Assembly (NCBI GenBank): GCA_963204965.1
Contig: CAUJKA010000332.1
Location: 1-62,076 of the forward strand
Direction of reading: 5' to 3'
Source: Planctomycetota bacterium
GTDB taxonomy: Bacteria > Planctomycetota > Planctomycetia > Pirellulales > Pirellulaceae
DNA: 62,076 nucleotides
A program made the translations under genes and the position numbers. The notes beneath the pieces are model-generated. The model had not been told where the DNA came from and did not search any database. It was given only the letters and a program-made list of their open reading frames with translations. Shown in pieces: positions 35,474 to 43,746 of the stretch. Numbering within the stretch: the first letter of the stretch is position 1; every line of letters starts with the position of its first letter.

Positions 35474-36253
35474 ATGTCGAAAATCAATCCAGATGTTGGC
35501 GCCTATTCATCTCAGGAGTATGTCGATAGCTTCGATCCAGCATTGTATCTTCGCGAATACTACTCGATGGAAGAAATTGGAAATGCTGATACTGCAATTG
35601 CAACCGAAGCAGGTCGCTGGTTGGGTCAAATGGGTAGGGAGTTCACCAACGGCATCGACGTTGGGTGCGGACCAGTTCTAGAGTACCCTTTTGTTTTCGC
35701 GCCTTATGTGAAGAAGTATGATTTGGCAGACTATTTGCCAGCCAATCTGCAGAACATCGAGCTTTGGCTCAGTGAACATGTTGATGCTCATGATTGGAAT
35801 CCGCTATTCCGCGGAATTCTTCGCACTCAGGGACTAGATCCAGATGAATGTCTCATTAGCCGATCCGAAAAGTTGCGAAAAGCGATCAACCAGCTTCGAC
35901 GCATTGATCTATTCGAAGAACACCCCCTCGTACAACCTCAACAATACGACTTGGTCACTTCCTTTTTCTGCACCGAATGCGTTGGTTGCAACAAGAGCGA
36001 CTGGAAGAAATTGAAGACACGATTAATTGATCTGGTAGCACCTGGCGGATCATTCTTTTTTGGATTGATGCGCGGCTGTACACGATATCAGATTCTCGGC
36101 AAATGGTTTCCGGCTTATCCAGTTCAGCCGGAAGAGCTTCAGGAGCTTCTCGCTGAACGAGAGATTGATGCAGAGCTGACAGTGCACTCCTGCCCAGAGT
36201 TTTCCGAGTCTGGCTTTGGCGAGATCATTATTGCTCGCGGAACCAAAGCCTGA
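35474..36253 (+). CDS. NNMT/PNMT-type N-methyltransferase (second paralogue)
   Basis: 259 residues, full length for the family. SAM motif I 'GIDVGCGPVLEYPFVFAPYV'; 'YDLADYLPANLQNIELWL'; 'HDWNPLFRGILRTQG'; 'YDLVTSFFCTECVG'; 'LVAPGGSFFFGLMRG'; and a C-terminal 'CPEFSESGFGEIIIARG'. It is about half identical by eye to the preceding gene, so the two arose by tandem duplication. A cytoplasmic amine N-methyltransferase is the best call. It is convergent with the decarboxylase gene, whose product may supply the amine. Confidence 0.85.
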   Translation: MSKINPDVGAYSSQEYVDSFDPALYLREYYSMEEIGNADTAIATEAGRWLGQMGREFTNGIDVGCGPVLEYPFVFAPYVKKYDLADYLPANLQNIELWLSEHVDAHDWNPLFRGILRTQGLDPDECLISRSEKLRKAINQLRRIDLFEEHPLVQPQQYDLVTSFFCTECVGCNKSDWKKLKTRLIDLVAPGGSFFFGLMRGCTRYQILGKWFPAYPVQPEELQELLAEREIDAELTVHSCPEFSESGFGEIIIARGTKA

Positions 36254-36307
36254 AGGGTTTAACTAAAAAGGTCGCAACAAAGAAGTCGTAACCGGTTCAG
36301 CCAATTG

Positions 36308-37717
36308 TCAATTAGAGCTGACTTTATCGTTGGGAACTTTGAATCGTGAGACTACTTCTCCTCTGGGCGTATAGACAGTTGCTTCGATTTTCTGCTCGGT
36401 CCGACTAAACAATACGACCTTTGACGCTTGCGTCCGATTGAATTCCGTGGCTGTGACAGTGGTATAAGCCCCCATGCATTCAATCATGAAAAGATCGTTT
36501 GTCACCAAGCCCTGAGGCACACGATAGTCGTCAGGTGGAATAACTCGATCGAACGAATCGCAAGTTGGTCCCCACATCACACAGGGCACAGGTGTGCCAG
36601 AAATTTCTACGCTAGATCGGAGTCTAAAGGGAATAGGGCGGTATTTTCGCGAGTCGTGAATTTGGCCCATTAGATTACTATAAACGCCATCGTCCAAATG
36701 AATTACCTTATGCATTTCGTAAACCTCGGCGCCGTTGATAGCACCGAAATGCGCATCTGTAACCACTTTTGCACGAGTCACCGCAATTGCTGTATCCGCG
36801 ACAAGATACCTTCCCGGTTCAGCAATAATCGTTACTGGCTCACCATACTCAGACCTGAACTTTTCTACAGCTTGGTTGATAACGTTCAATAGATCGCGTT
36901 GAGTGATTCCATCTCGTTCTGCGTGCATTCGATCGCAATAGCCACCGCCTAAATCGAACAGCGTAATCGGAATGCCAGAGCGACGTTTTAATTCTAAACC
37001 CAATACGCGAAACGTTCCGAGCAAATGCAAGTAGTGCGATGCTGACGTTGTGTTGGTTCCGACGTGGCCAGCAAACCCATAGGCCTGAAATCTGACAGAA
37101 AACTGTTGTTCAATGGATCTCGCGGTTTCGAAGATTCGTCTTAACGGACGATAGTCAAAGGCCGTAGTGGCTCGACCATCTTCACCTACAAGCGGAACAA
37201 TGCAGGGCACGCCAAATTTGTTTAGATTGGAATAGGGTAGTGCCACGCGTGCGAGCAAAACTGGCGAGTAATCCGAATTGGGAATACCTGCCTCCGCCAG
37301 TTTAATAACCTCGTCGGCAGATTGAACGACGATTGCCATCGGTCGACATCGCCTGATCGCATCCAGATCTTCATCGCTACGAATCGGATGAGTCATCACG
37401 ATTTTGCTGCCTTCAATACCTAGCCGACTCAATAGATCAAGCTCGCCACCTGTTGCCGCATCAAAAGAGATGCCGCGACGATGCATGTGTTGGAGGATAC
37501 CCACGGCATCGCAGGCCTTGATCGCAAAGTGCGGCTCAATTCCTGGCATCTCTTCGCGCCAAAGCTCTATCTGCTGGTCTAATCGATCCAAGTCGAAGAA
37601 AACGCAAGGCGTCGATGGAGCTTCATCGCTTTCCATAATCGACTTGACATCGCGCTGAAATCGCTGGATGGACTGCTGATAATTTTCCGCTTTATGGGCT
37701 TGGCCTGTATCGAACAT
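36308..37717 (-). CDS. PLP-dependent decarboxylase, ornithine/diaminopimelate decarboxylase-like (fold III)
   Basis: 469 residues. ATG 37717 is preceded by a perfect GGAGG with 6-base spacing, which decides the start over an upstream in-frame codon. Fold-III landmarks: PLP lysine in 'HFAIKACD', 'GFAGHVGTNT', glycine loop 'FDLGGGYCD', 'IIAEPGRYLV', the catalytic-cysteine motif 'WGPTCDSFDRV' as in eukaryotic-type ornithine decarboxylases, and 'MGAYTTV'. It removes CO2 from a basic or related amino acid to give an amine; the substrate is not fixed by sequence. It starts 1 base after the stop of a methyltransferase gene, so amine formation and N-methylation are co-expressed. Confidence 0.85.
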   Translation of the reverse strand: MFDTGQAHKAENYQQSIQRFQRDVKSIMESDEAPSTPCVFFDLDRLDQQIELWREEMPGIEPHFAIKACDAVGILQHMHRRGISFDAATGGELDLLSRLGIEGSKIVMTHPIRSDEDLDAIRRCRPMAIVVQSADEVIKLAEAGIPNSDYSPVLLARVALPYSNLNKFGVPCIVPLVGEDGRATTAFDYRPLRRIFETARSIEQQFSVRFQAYGFAGHVGTNTTSASHYLHLLGTFRVLGLELKRRSGIPITLFDLGGGYCDRMHAERDGITQRDLLNVINQAVEKFRSEYGEPVTIIAEPGRYLVADTAIAVTRAKVVTDAHFGAINGAEVYEMHKVIHLDDGVYSNLMGQIHDSRKYRPIPFRLRSSVEISGTPVPCVMWGPTCDSFDRVIPPDDYRVPQGLVTNDLFMIECMGAYTTVTATEFNRTQASKVVLFSRTEQKIEATVYTPRGEVVSRFKVPNDKVSSN

Positions 37718-37718
37718 T

Positions 37719-38510
37719 TCACGCCTCCGATTTGGTGGCGGATACCATGACGACACCAGGTATGTGCACATCTGGATTGGCGATTAAGTGAGCCTTAACA
37801 GTTGGATTCGCGAATCCCAGTTTAGGCAAAAGTTCCAAGTAATGGCTTTCGTCAACCGCAGCGCACGTAATCCTTCGAAAGTCCTCGCTATTGGGAGATT
37901 TAAGAACATATTCAGACATGCCTCTCAGCGCGCTCATGAAAAGATGTCCGCCCACAGGAATAGTTTCTGCCACACAGCGCATCACTTCGGCCCACCCGTC
38001 CAGATCTCCTCCCACTTCCGCAGCGACAAAAAACATCCCCCATAGCGAATCGGAAGAAAACTCGCCGTCAACAACCGGCGTCCGCCTGACGTCGCAGCTC
38101 TCCACCCTCACAATCTTATCTTGGGTTTGTTGCCGACGCTCTAAGACGTAATCATCGTTTGCAGTCAGTCCCTCATGCTCAAGACACTTGCGAATATAGT
38201 GGTCCCATGAAAATGCGCTCGACGCAGATGTTCGCCAAAGATCAACCTCGTGACGAGCGTCCGCAAGATAATCGGTAAGAACTATGGAATTCACCCAGGG
38301 TGTCATCGGTATCGAATGGTGGAGCGTCCCTCCGCAGCCAATTTCGACATAGTGCTCAAACTTGCGTCCAATCCGTCGAAGTTCGCCAATCATGAACTTG
38401 GAAATCTCTCTTTCGTCCTCGCTGGGCGAGCACGCATAATAGGTATCCAAGTAAGGCCGAGCGAAGGATTGAATTTGATGGTATTCGTAGAAGGAAGGCT
38501 GTGAGGTCAT
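37719..38510 (-). CDS. NNMT/PNMT-type N-methyltransferase (third, divergent paralogue)
   Basis: 263 residues. Motif I 'YVEIGCGGTLHHSIP', then 'VNSIVLTDYLADARHEVDLW', 'FSWDHYIRKCLEHEG', 'WGMFFVAAEVGGD' and 'IPVGGHLFMSALRG' follow the same order as the other two methyltransferases here but with clearly lower identity, so it may act on a different substrate or a different methylation step. First gene of a two-gene operon with the decarboxylase. A weak TAAG precedes the ATG. Confidence 0.8.
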   Translation of the reverse strand: MTSQPSFYEYHQIQSFARPYLDTYYACSPSEDEREISKFMIGELRRIGRKFEHYVEIGCGGTLHHSIPMTPWVNSIVLTDYLADARHEVDLWRTSASSAFSWDHYIRKCLEHEGLTANDDYVLERRQQTQDKIVRVESCDVRRTPVVDGEFSSDSLWGMFFVAAEVGGDLDGWAEVMRCVAETIPVGGHLFMSALRGMSEYVLKSPNSEDFRRITCAAVDESHYLELLPKLGFANPTVKAHLIANPDVHIPGVVMVSATKSEA

Positions 38511-38570
38511 CTTAATTGAAGTTAAAGAAAGGGTCAGTTGAGCAGGTAATCAATCGTAATTGTTGAAGAG

Positions 38571-39704
38571 CTATTTCTTGAAAATGCCACGCCATCGAGA
38601 TTTGTTCGAGGTGTCGTTGGGTGGAGCTTCGAGGGCTAAGAATTGCTTCAGATCTTCAACGACTTGAATCGTCTCTGTGTAGTGATGGCTCTTGGGTGCC
38701 TTGATACACTTAGTGACGACATCGCCAATCTGTTTGGGAACGGAAGCGTGGGATTGGACTTCGCTGGCAATCTTTGCCAAGGGTTGATCGAACGTGGCTC
38801 GCCAATTTGATGTATTCCATCCTCGGAAATAGACCATCAAATAGATCAAGCGCCCGAGCAACTCACGATCCTTCTGTTGTTGGGTAATATTCTGGTCATC
38901 AGCCGAGGGTCGAAACAGCCATGGTACGATTTGCCATTGAACCAACTTGGCTTGGTCGTCTTTGATGTCTATTTGAACAGTGTTCCAATCTAAATTTGCT
39001 AGTCTGGCTGACGCTAAGTGCAACAGACTAACCGCTTCGGCCACTTGAGTTAGAAGCGAGATAAGCCCGCGACCGTGTCCACTGAACCAATCGACAGAGA
39101 CGCCCGGCAAATGTATTCCTGCGTGACAATCGAAAAGCGCGGGACCTTCAATTTTCTCAGTCGCTATGAGAGGAAAACCGCCCATCAACAATCCGGAGTA
39201 GACAATTCGCGGAAATTGCGGAGCCTGAATTGACTCTAGTCTTTGCTTGATCTTCGCCCACTGCGAAGCCTGAAGACTGTTTACGATTTGCCTTGGAATC
39301 AACAACGAAACAGGCTGGCTGGTTCGGTTGACTGTCGCTTCGAGCTGCCACTCTTGCTCTGTTGAGTTTACCGGTCGAATTTCTCGTAACGACAACTCGG
39401 GAAAACCGTTGAGCAGCCCAATGGCAACTTCCCATCCATCTTCCGCCATTCGTTTGGGCGGCAATGCACTGCCAACCATTTCGCGAGCAGGAGTGTCTTT
39501 GTGGACAATCTCTTTCGGGCGATAGTTATCGAGCTTACTCGCCAAGTCTGTTTCCAGAACGGACAACGTCGGCAGATTCAACTGTGATGGAGTCATCAGT
39601 TGCGACTCGGTAACCTCTGGAAGAGGCTGGACCTTGCGTTTTGGATTCGTATCCGACGACGTTTGCGGAGTTTTTGAGCGGTCGGAATTGTGATCGTTAG
39701 CCAT
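38571..39704 (-). CDS. Pseudokinase-like protein
   Basis: 377 residues from ATG 39704 (a TTG extends it by 3). Residues ~1-90 are polar and probably disordered. The rest follows the order of a Ser/Thr kinase fold: 'GGFPLIATEKIEGPALFD' at the hinge, 'LLTQVAEAVSLLHLASARLANLDWN' where kinases have the helix before HRD, and a C-lobe with a helical end. The ATP-binding Lys, HRD and DFG motifs are all missing. I infer a catalytically dead kinase relative, perhaps an adaptor for the kinases nearby. A different helical fold cannot be excluded without a structural search. Confidence 0.6.
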   Translation of the reverse strand: MANDHNSDRSKTPQTSSDTNPKRKVQPLPEVTESQLMTPSQLNLPTLSVLETDLASKLDNYRPKEIVHKDTPAREMVGSALPPKRMAEDGWEVAIGLLNGFPELSLREIRPVNSTEQEWQLEATVNRTSQPVSLLIPRQIVNSLQASQWAKIKQRLESIQAPQFPRIVYSGLLMGGFPLIATEKIEGPALFDCHAGIHLPGVSVDWFSGHGRGLISLLTQVAEAVSLLHLASARLANLDWNTVQIDIKDDQAKLVQWQIVPWLFRPSADDQNITQQQKDRELLGRLIYLMVYFRGWNTSNWRATFDQPLAKIASEVQSHASVPKQIGDVVTKCIKAPKSHHYTETIQVVEDLKQFLALEAPPNDTSNKSRWRGIFKK

Positions 39705-39876
39705 TTGCGCCAAATGTTGCGAGGCATGAATCTGGATGAGTTCGTAGAGTACAAAAGTAGCCTTGACTCTGCAATCGATTCGAGTGCGTATAGTTAAATA
39801 TCACGTGAACAAATAAGTTAAACAATTTTCAAACTTCGCTGTTCGCTTTCGCGGCGCAATACGTCTCCAGTCCCAA

Positions 39877-39966
39877 CCCGAAGCGTTAGTGAAGGACTTG
39901 TCCAAACCCATCCCGAATTGTCAGCGACCGGCAATTTCAATCCCAACCCGAAGTGTTAGCGAGGGA
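39877..39966 (+). repeat. Two direct copies of a 20-bp intergenic repeat
   Basis: CCCGAAGCGTTAGTGAAGGA at 39877-39896 and CCCGAAGTGTTAGCGAGGGA at 39947-39966, each after TCCCAA; a degenerate copy lies between at ~39912-39931. An inverted copy starts at 40021 (TCCCTCGCTAACGCTT). The unit is likely a dispersed genome repeat; the spacer holds no gene. Confidence 0.6.
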
Positions 39967-40034
39967 ATCTTCTTCCTGCGCGTAATGTCTCGATCCTTTG
40001 CTAAGGCAGTTGAAAATCCGTCCCTCGCTAACGC

Positions 40035-40276
40035 TTTTTGAAGTTGCGCTTTTTCTGGGATCTCGGGCCGAAGGTCCAGCAATTTACCTAGCCCAGCCCA
40101 TCGGGCTGGGTGATGAGCATGAGTAGGTTAAGGGCCAACGGCCCGCCGGTTTGCGTGCAAACCGGCGGCCGTTGGCCCTTTGTTTGGGTAGCGAATTGCG
40201 TACCCTGCCCTGCAGGCTGGGCGTAGGTAAACGGAAAGGCCTTCGGCCTTAATTCCAAATAGCGCAACTTCAAAAT
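40035..40276. mobile_element. MITE-like palindromic element with terminal inverted repeats
   Basis: 242 bp without coding capacity. The ends are 15-bp perfect inverted repeats, TTTTGAAGTTGCGCT (40036-40050) and its complement (40261-40275). Just outside lies TAACGC on both sides (40029-40034 and 40277-40282), a candidate 6-bp target duplication. Inside are nested palindromes: TTTACCT...AGGTAAA arms with AGCCCAGCC/GGCTGGGC, a long GGCCAACGGCC...GGCCGTTGGCC hairpin with GCCGGTTTG/CAAACCGGC at its core, and AAGGCCTTCGGCCTT. It appears inserted in an inverted copy of the CCCGAAGCGTTAGCGAGGGA repeat. Confidence 0.6.
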
Positions 40277-40330
40277 TAACGCAGCGCGTTGTGACAAATA
40301 GCCGTGAACAAACGTTTTTGAAAGTTGTGG

Positions 40331-40960
40331 CTAGTCTTCACTGTCGCTTCGATTTCGCAACCGAAACCTCACCAACACTCCGCAAACCAGAATCATGGCC
40401 AGAGATGACGGTTCAGGCACGGCAACAATACCAAAGGAGAAGTCGTCGATGAAGATAGTTCCAAAGGTTTGTGGGGCAATTCCGACAACCGACCCCGATA
40501 AGATCGGCCTATCCGAAATAAAACCTAGGAAATTGACACTTGCTTCAGGTAACTCTCCAACGAAGAGGGTTTCACCGGCAGTCCCGAACAGAGTAAGCCG
40601 AAGCCGATCGGCGATGCTGACGTTGAAGAATCCAACGCCGCTAACCGTTGTATCAAATCTGAACGTGATTGGGTCAGGCGGTGTCGTGTTGAGCAAGACA
40701 TTTGGTGGACTTTGAAAGGAACCACCGCTGGGAAAATCTCGCTCATTGTAAATGGTAGCGCTTCCGTTAAAGTTTACGCCGGAGAACTGAGTAGTAAGGA
40801 TGGTGTTGTGAGGTATCGAGTCGAAGTCAAACGTTGTAGAACCTCCAGAAAGTGCTGTGAGGAAATCCGTTTGATTTGTGTAGGAAAGATCGGCGTAGAG
40901 ATTATTTGATCCAACTACGTACGACAGTAGGACGCTCAGCAAATACAGGTGAACACGCAT
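40331..40960 (-). CDS. PEP-CTERM-sorted extracellular protein
   Basis: 209 residues. ATG 40960 with GGAG 9 bases upstream. Signal peptide ~1-23 (ending 'LYA'). The C-terminus is a canonical PEP-CTERM: 'VPEPSS', hydrophobic 'LAMILVCGVLV', then 'RFRLRNRS'. The middle is beta-rich, with 'SGVNFNGSATIYNERDFPSGG' and 'DTTVSGVGFFNVSIADR' typical of PEP-CTERM proteins with a jelly-roll-like fold. Expected to be cut by an exosortase at the cell surface. It has no functional partner nearby. Confidence 0.85.
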   Translation of the reverse strand: MRVHLYLLSVLLSYVVGSNNLYADLSYTNQTDFLTALSGGSTTFDFDSIPHNTILTTQFSGVNFNGSATIYNERDFPSGGSFQSPPNVLLNTTPPDPITFRFDTTVSGVGFFNVSIADRLRLTLFGTAGETLFVGELPEASVNFLGFISDRPILSGSVVGIAPQTFGTIFIDDFSFGIVAVPEPSSLAMILVCGVLVRFRLRNRSDSED

Positions 40961-41385
40961 TTAGTTTTCTCCAAAAGGTCTGATGCTCAGCTCGAGCTTT
41001 CAAGCTCTCGCTTGAAACCGCGCCATGGCGGCACTGCTTTCGCGGCATAGTCTAGTAACAAAATCTCCTCCGTAAAGATTCACGGTTAGCACCTGAATCT
41101 ACCGACGCAAGAACTTTTTTTTCCGAACATCAAATCCAGCAAAACTTTTTCAGCGCTATTGAGACCTCTTAACGCTCAAACGCAGTTGATTGAGCTCGGG
41201 AAGGTTGCAATCGGTCGAACACCCGTAGTTGAAAAGGCAGTTTCCCACGGTGGCCGCGGATTGGCTAATGACCCAGAAGTGCAACCAGAATACAATGATC
41301 CTCAATCGCCCAGAGACGTAATTGCAAAGCCTTCCGAACGCGAAGGTTGCAATAAAGCCTTCGTTCACTTGCAGAACTAGCCGAT
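40961..41385. other. Divergent spacer, no gene seen
   Basis: 425 bp between a minus-strand PEP-CTERM gene and a plus-strand kinase. A T-run at 41116-41123 and ordinary AT-rich sequence are present. The only frame, 73 codons ending just before the kinase, lacks coding character. Confidence 0.4.
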
Positions 41386-43737
41386 ATGTCAGACAGTGAG
41401 CTTGATCTTTCGTCCATCTCTCCTACGGAAGTCGGCCGCTTGCACGGAATCATGGATGCGGGTTCCACAGAGATTGAACGCATTGCCGATGACGATGTGC
41501 GGCTGTGTTTGCTTGCACTTTCCGGTACCACGGAAGTTTCAAGCTGCTCCGATGGTGCCGAATCACGGAGTCAATCTGCAAACAGTCGCTTTGGATCGCC
41601 AAGGTTTGTTGGTAGCGGATCGTTTGGAATCGTCTTTTTCGTTTTCGATAACGCGCTTGGCATTGATGTGGCGATAAAGCTCCTCCGGCCCTCCCGAAAT
41701 TCACCGGTAGTTCAAAAGAGATTTTTGGAAGAGGCGCGGATCACCGCAAACTTGACCCATCCTGGCATCATTCGACTTTTTGACTCCGGAACAGTTGGTC
41801 AGATTCCCTACATCACCTCGGCAGTTGTTTCCGGCGGTTCGTTGGCAGACTGGATTGCCAAGCATCCGCAAGGCATGAAGTCTGACGTTGCTTGTAAGGT
41901 ACTTCTTTCCGTAGCTGAGGCTGTCTCGTTCGCACATTCCAAGCTTACCTATCACCGTGACATCAAGCCTACAAACATCTTGATGTATGCCGAGACTGCC
42001 GATCCAAGCGTCGTTCGACCCGTGCTTACAGATTTCGGGCTTGCCAAGCGATGGGACAAGACCGAAGCAGCCTTAACACTTGAAGGTGATATCTTAGGGA
42101 CCGCTCGATATATGTCTCCCGAACAAGCCAGCGGTGCACTCGACGACTACTCCGTCGCCTCGGAAGTGTTCTCGTTGGGGATTGTCCTTCACGAGTTGCT
42201 CACCGGACAAGTACCATTTGACGGAAAGAGTAGCACGGAGATTCGCAAAGCGATCATCCATGGGCGCCCGGTTTCATTGAGGCAGACCAACCCAGAGCTT
42301 TCTAAAGATCTGATGGCCATCGTTCAGAAATGCTTGGAGAAGCCGCTCCAACTTAGGTACGAATCGGTTTCGGCCTTGGCTAAAGACTTGCAGCGATACC
42401 TTATGGGACAGCCGGTCGAAGCATCCAGCCCATCGATTCTGCGTCTGGCGATTTGGAACGCCAGAAAACATCCCAAGGTGACTTTAGTGATTGCTCTTGC
42501 TGTGCTCACTATAAGTCTTTCGTTAGGGGCAGTTGGATACTCCTGGTGGAATCAACTTCAAATTGCCAAACGCGAGCAACAGACGAAGATTGAGTATGTG
42601 GTCCTGTTTGGGAAGTTGGTCGACGATGTAGTAGCTGGAGAAAAAAATCAACAGTCGGCAATCTTAGAGTCACTGCAAGGCTTTCAATCAGCGCTCGAAA
42701 AAGACCTACAAGAGCGGCCAGATGACCAAGATTTAAGACATCTGTTGAGTTTGGTACTGCACTATCGCTGCGTTACCTTTGAACGAGTTGGACAATTGGA
42801 GGACGCTATGAGGAGTCGGATAGATTCCGTTGGCATTCTCAAGAAGCTTCGATTTGAGTTCCCTGAAAACTCGAAGTACAGATTTCAGTATGTTTTTGGC
42901 ATGATTACGATGAGCGAGACAATTGATAATTCGGTGTTTTTGGATTTGAATTCTCAACTTATCACCCAAACAGGCTGTGCAAGTGGCCTAGAGTTAGTTG
43001 AGGCAGTACTTCCAGAAATGGACAAACTGCTGCACGACTTTCCACAGCCTCGATACGAAGACGCATGCAATATGTTTAGGTTGACCGCCGCCCGCGTCAT
43101 CGGCATAACGGATCACACTCGTGCCAACGAACTCATTGGAAGGGCCATCTCTGATGCAAAATCGCTGTTTGACCGGCACCCTGAAAAGTTAACTTACATT
43201 AGTCCAGCGATACGAGGCTACTGGCAATTGTCAAACATGACCACTACTGTCGGGGATTCAGAGGCGGCTTTAGCACATGCGGAAGCAGCAACTGAGTGTT
43301 TTGACACTTATCTGGGGCCGCATAGTGACAAAGCTTGGGTTCAAACGCTATTTATCGATAAGCAGACTTGGCATCTTGAAACACTTTTCGGATATGGGAG
43401 GTACACCGAGGCGTTACAGCTTTCTGAGCGATGTCTCAAAATTAATCGGGGCCGCATCGAGAACACTGCGTTCAAAGTAGGTGCACTCGTCATCAATTTT
43501 CGCATTCATTCTACGAGGTACCGAATTTTTAGGGCTCAAAGTCAAGCTGCGGAAATGGAAAGTGAACTCACTGACTTACAACTTGCAGCAAAAATGGCAC
43601 TAGAGATTGAACTTTGCCGAGTTGATTGCCTAGCATTAGGCGAATCTTCTCAACTACCTGAGTCAATATTGTCAATTCTGAGAGTCCAAGAAGGTAGCGA
43701 TAGCGAATCTCTAAAGAACGCCACGTCAACTGAGTGA
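41386..43737 (+). CDS. Ser/Thr protein kinase with transmembrane helix and TPR-like C-terminal region
   Basis: 783 residues. A ~70-residue N-terminal lead is followed by the kinase domain: 'VGSGSFGIVFFV', Lys98, 'HRDIKPTN' (HRD 190-192) and DFG 216-218; all key residues are kept. A membrane helix at ~364-388 ('VTLVIALAVLTISLSLGAVGY') is followed by a helical C-terminal region of ~390 residues that looks like degenerate TPRs. It is convergent with the kinase operon and separated from its last gene by only 9 bases. Confidence 0.88.
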   Translation: MSDSELDLSSISPTEVGRLHGIMDAGSTEIERIADDDVRLCLLALSGTTEVSSCSDGAESRSQSANSRFGSPRFVGSGSFGIVFFVFDNALGIDVAIKLLRPSRNSPVVQKRFLEEARITANLTHPGIIRLFDSGTVGQIPYITSAVVSGGSLADWIAKHPQGMKSDVACKVLLSVAEAVSFAHSKLTYHRDIKPTNILMYAETADPSVVRPVLTDFGLAKRWDKTEAALTLEGDILGTARYMSPEQASGALDDYSVASEVFSLGIVLHELLTGQVPFDGKSSTEIRKAIIHGRPVSLRQTNPELSKDLMAIVQKCLEKPLQLRYESVSALAKDLQRYLMGQPVEASSPSILRLAIWNARKHPKVTLVIALAVLTISLSLGAVGYSWWNQLQIAKREQQTKIEYVVLFGKLVDDVVAGEKNQQSAILESLQGFQSALEKDLQERPDDQDLRHLLSLVLHYRCVTFERVGQLEDAMRSRIDSVGILKKLRFEFPENSKYRFQYVFGMITMSETIDNSVFLDLNSQLITQTGCASGLELVEAVLPEMDKLLHDFPQPRYEDACNMFRLTAARVIGITDHTRANELIGRAISDAKSLFDRHPEKLTYISPAIRGYWQLSNMTTTVGDSEAALAHAEAATECFDTYLGPHSDKAWVQTLFIDKQTWHLETLFGYGRYTEALQLSERCLKINRGRIENTAFKVGALVINFRIHSTRYRIFRAQSQAAEMESELTDLQLAAKMALEIELCRVDCLALGESSQLPESILSILRVQEGSDSESLKNATSTE

Positions 43738-43746
43738 GGCAAATCC

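Noticed and set aside
41159..41380. 73-codon frame just before the kinase at 41386
   Set aside because: No start signal or family features; it looks like spacer sequence by composition.
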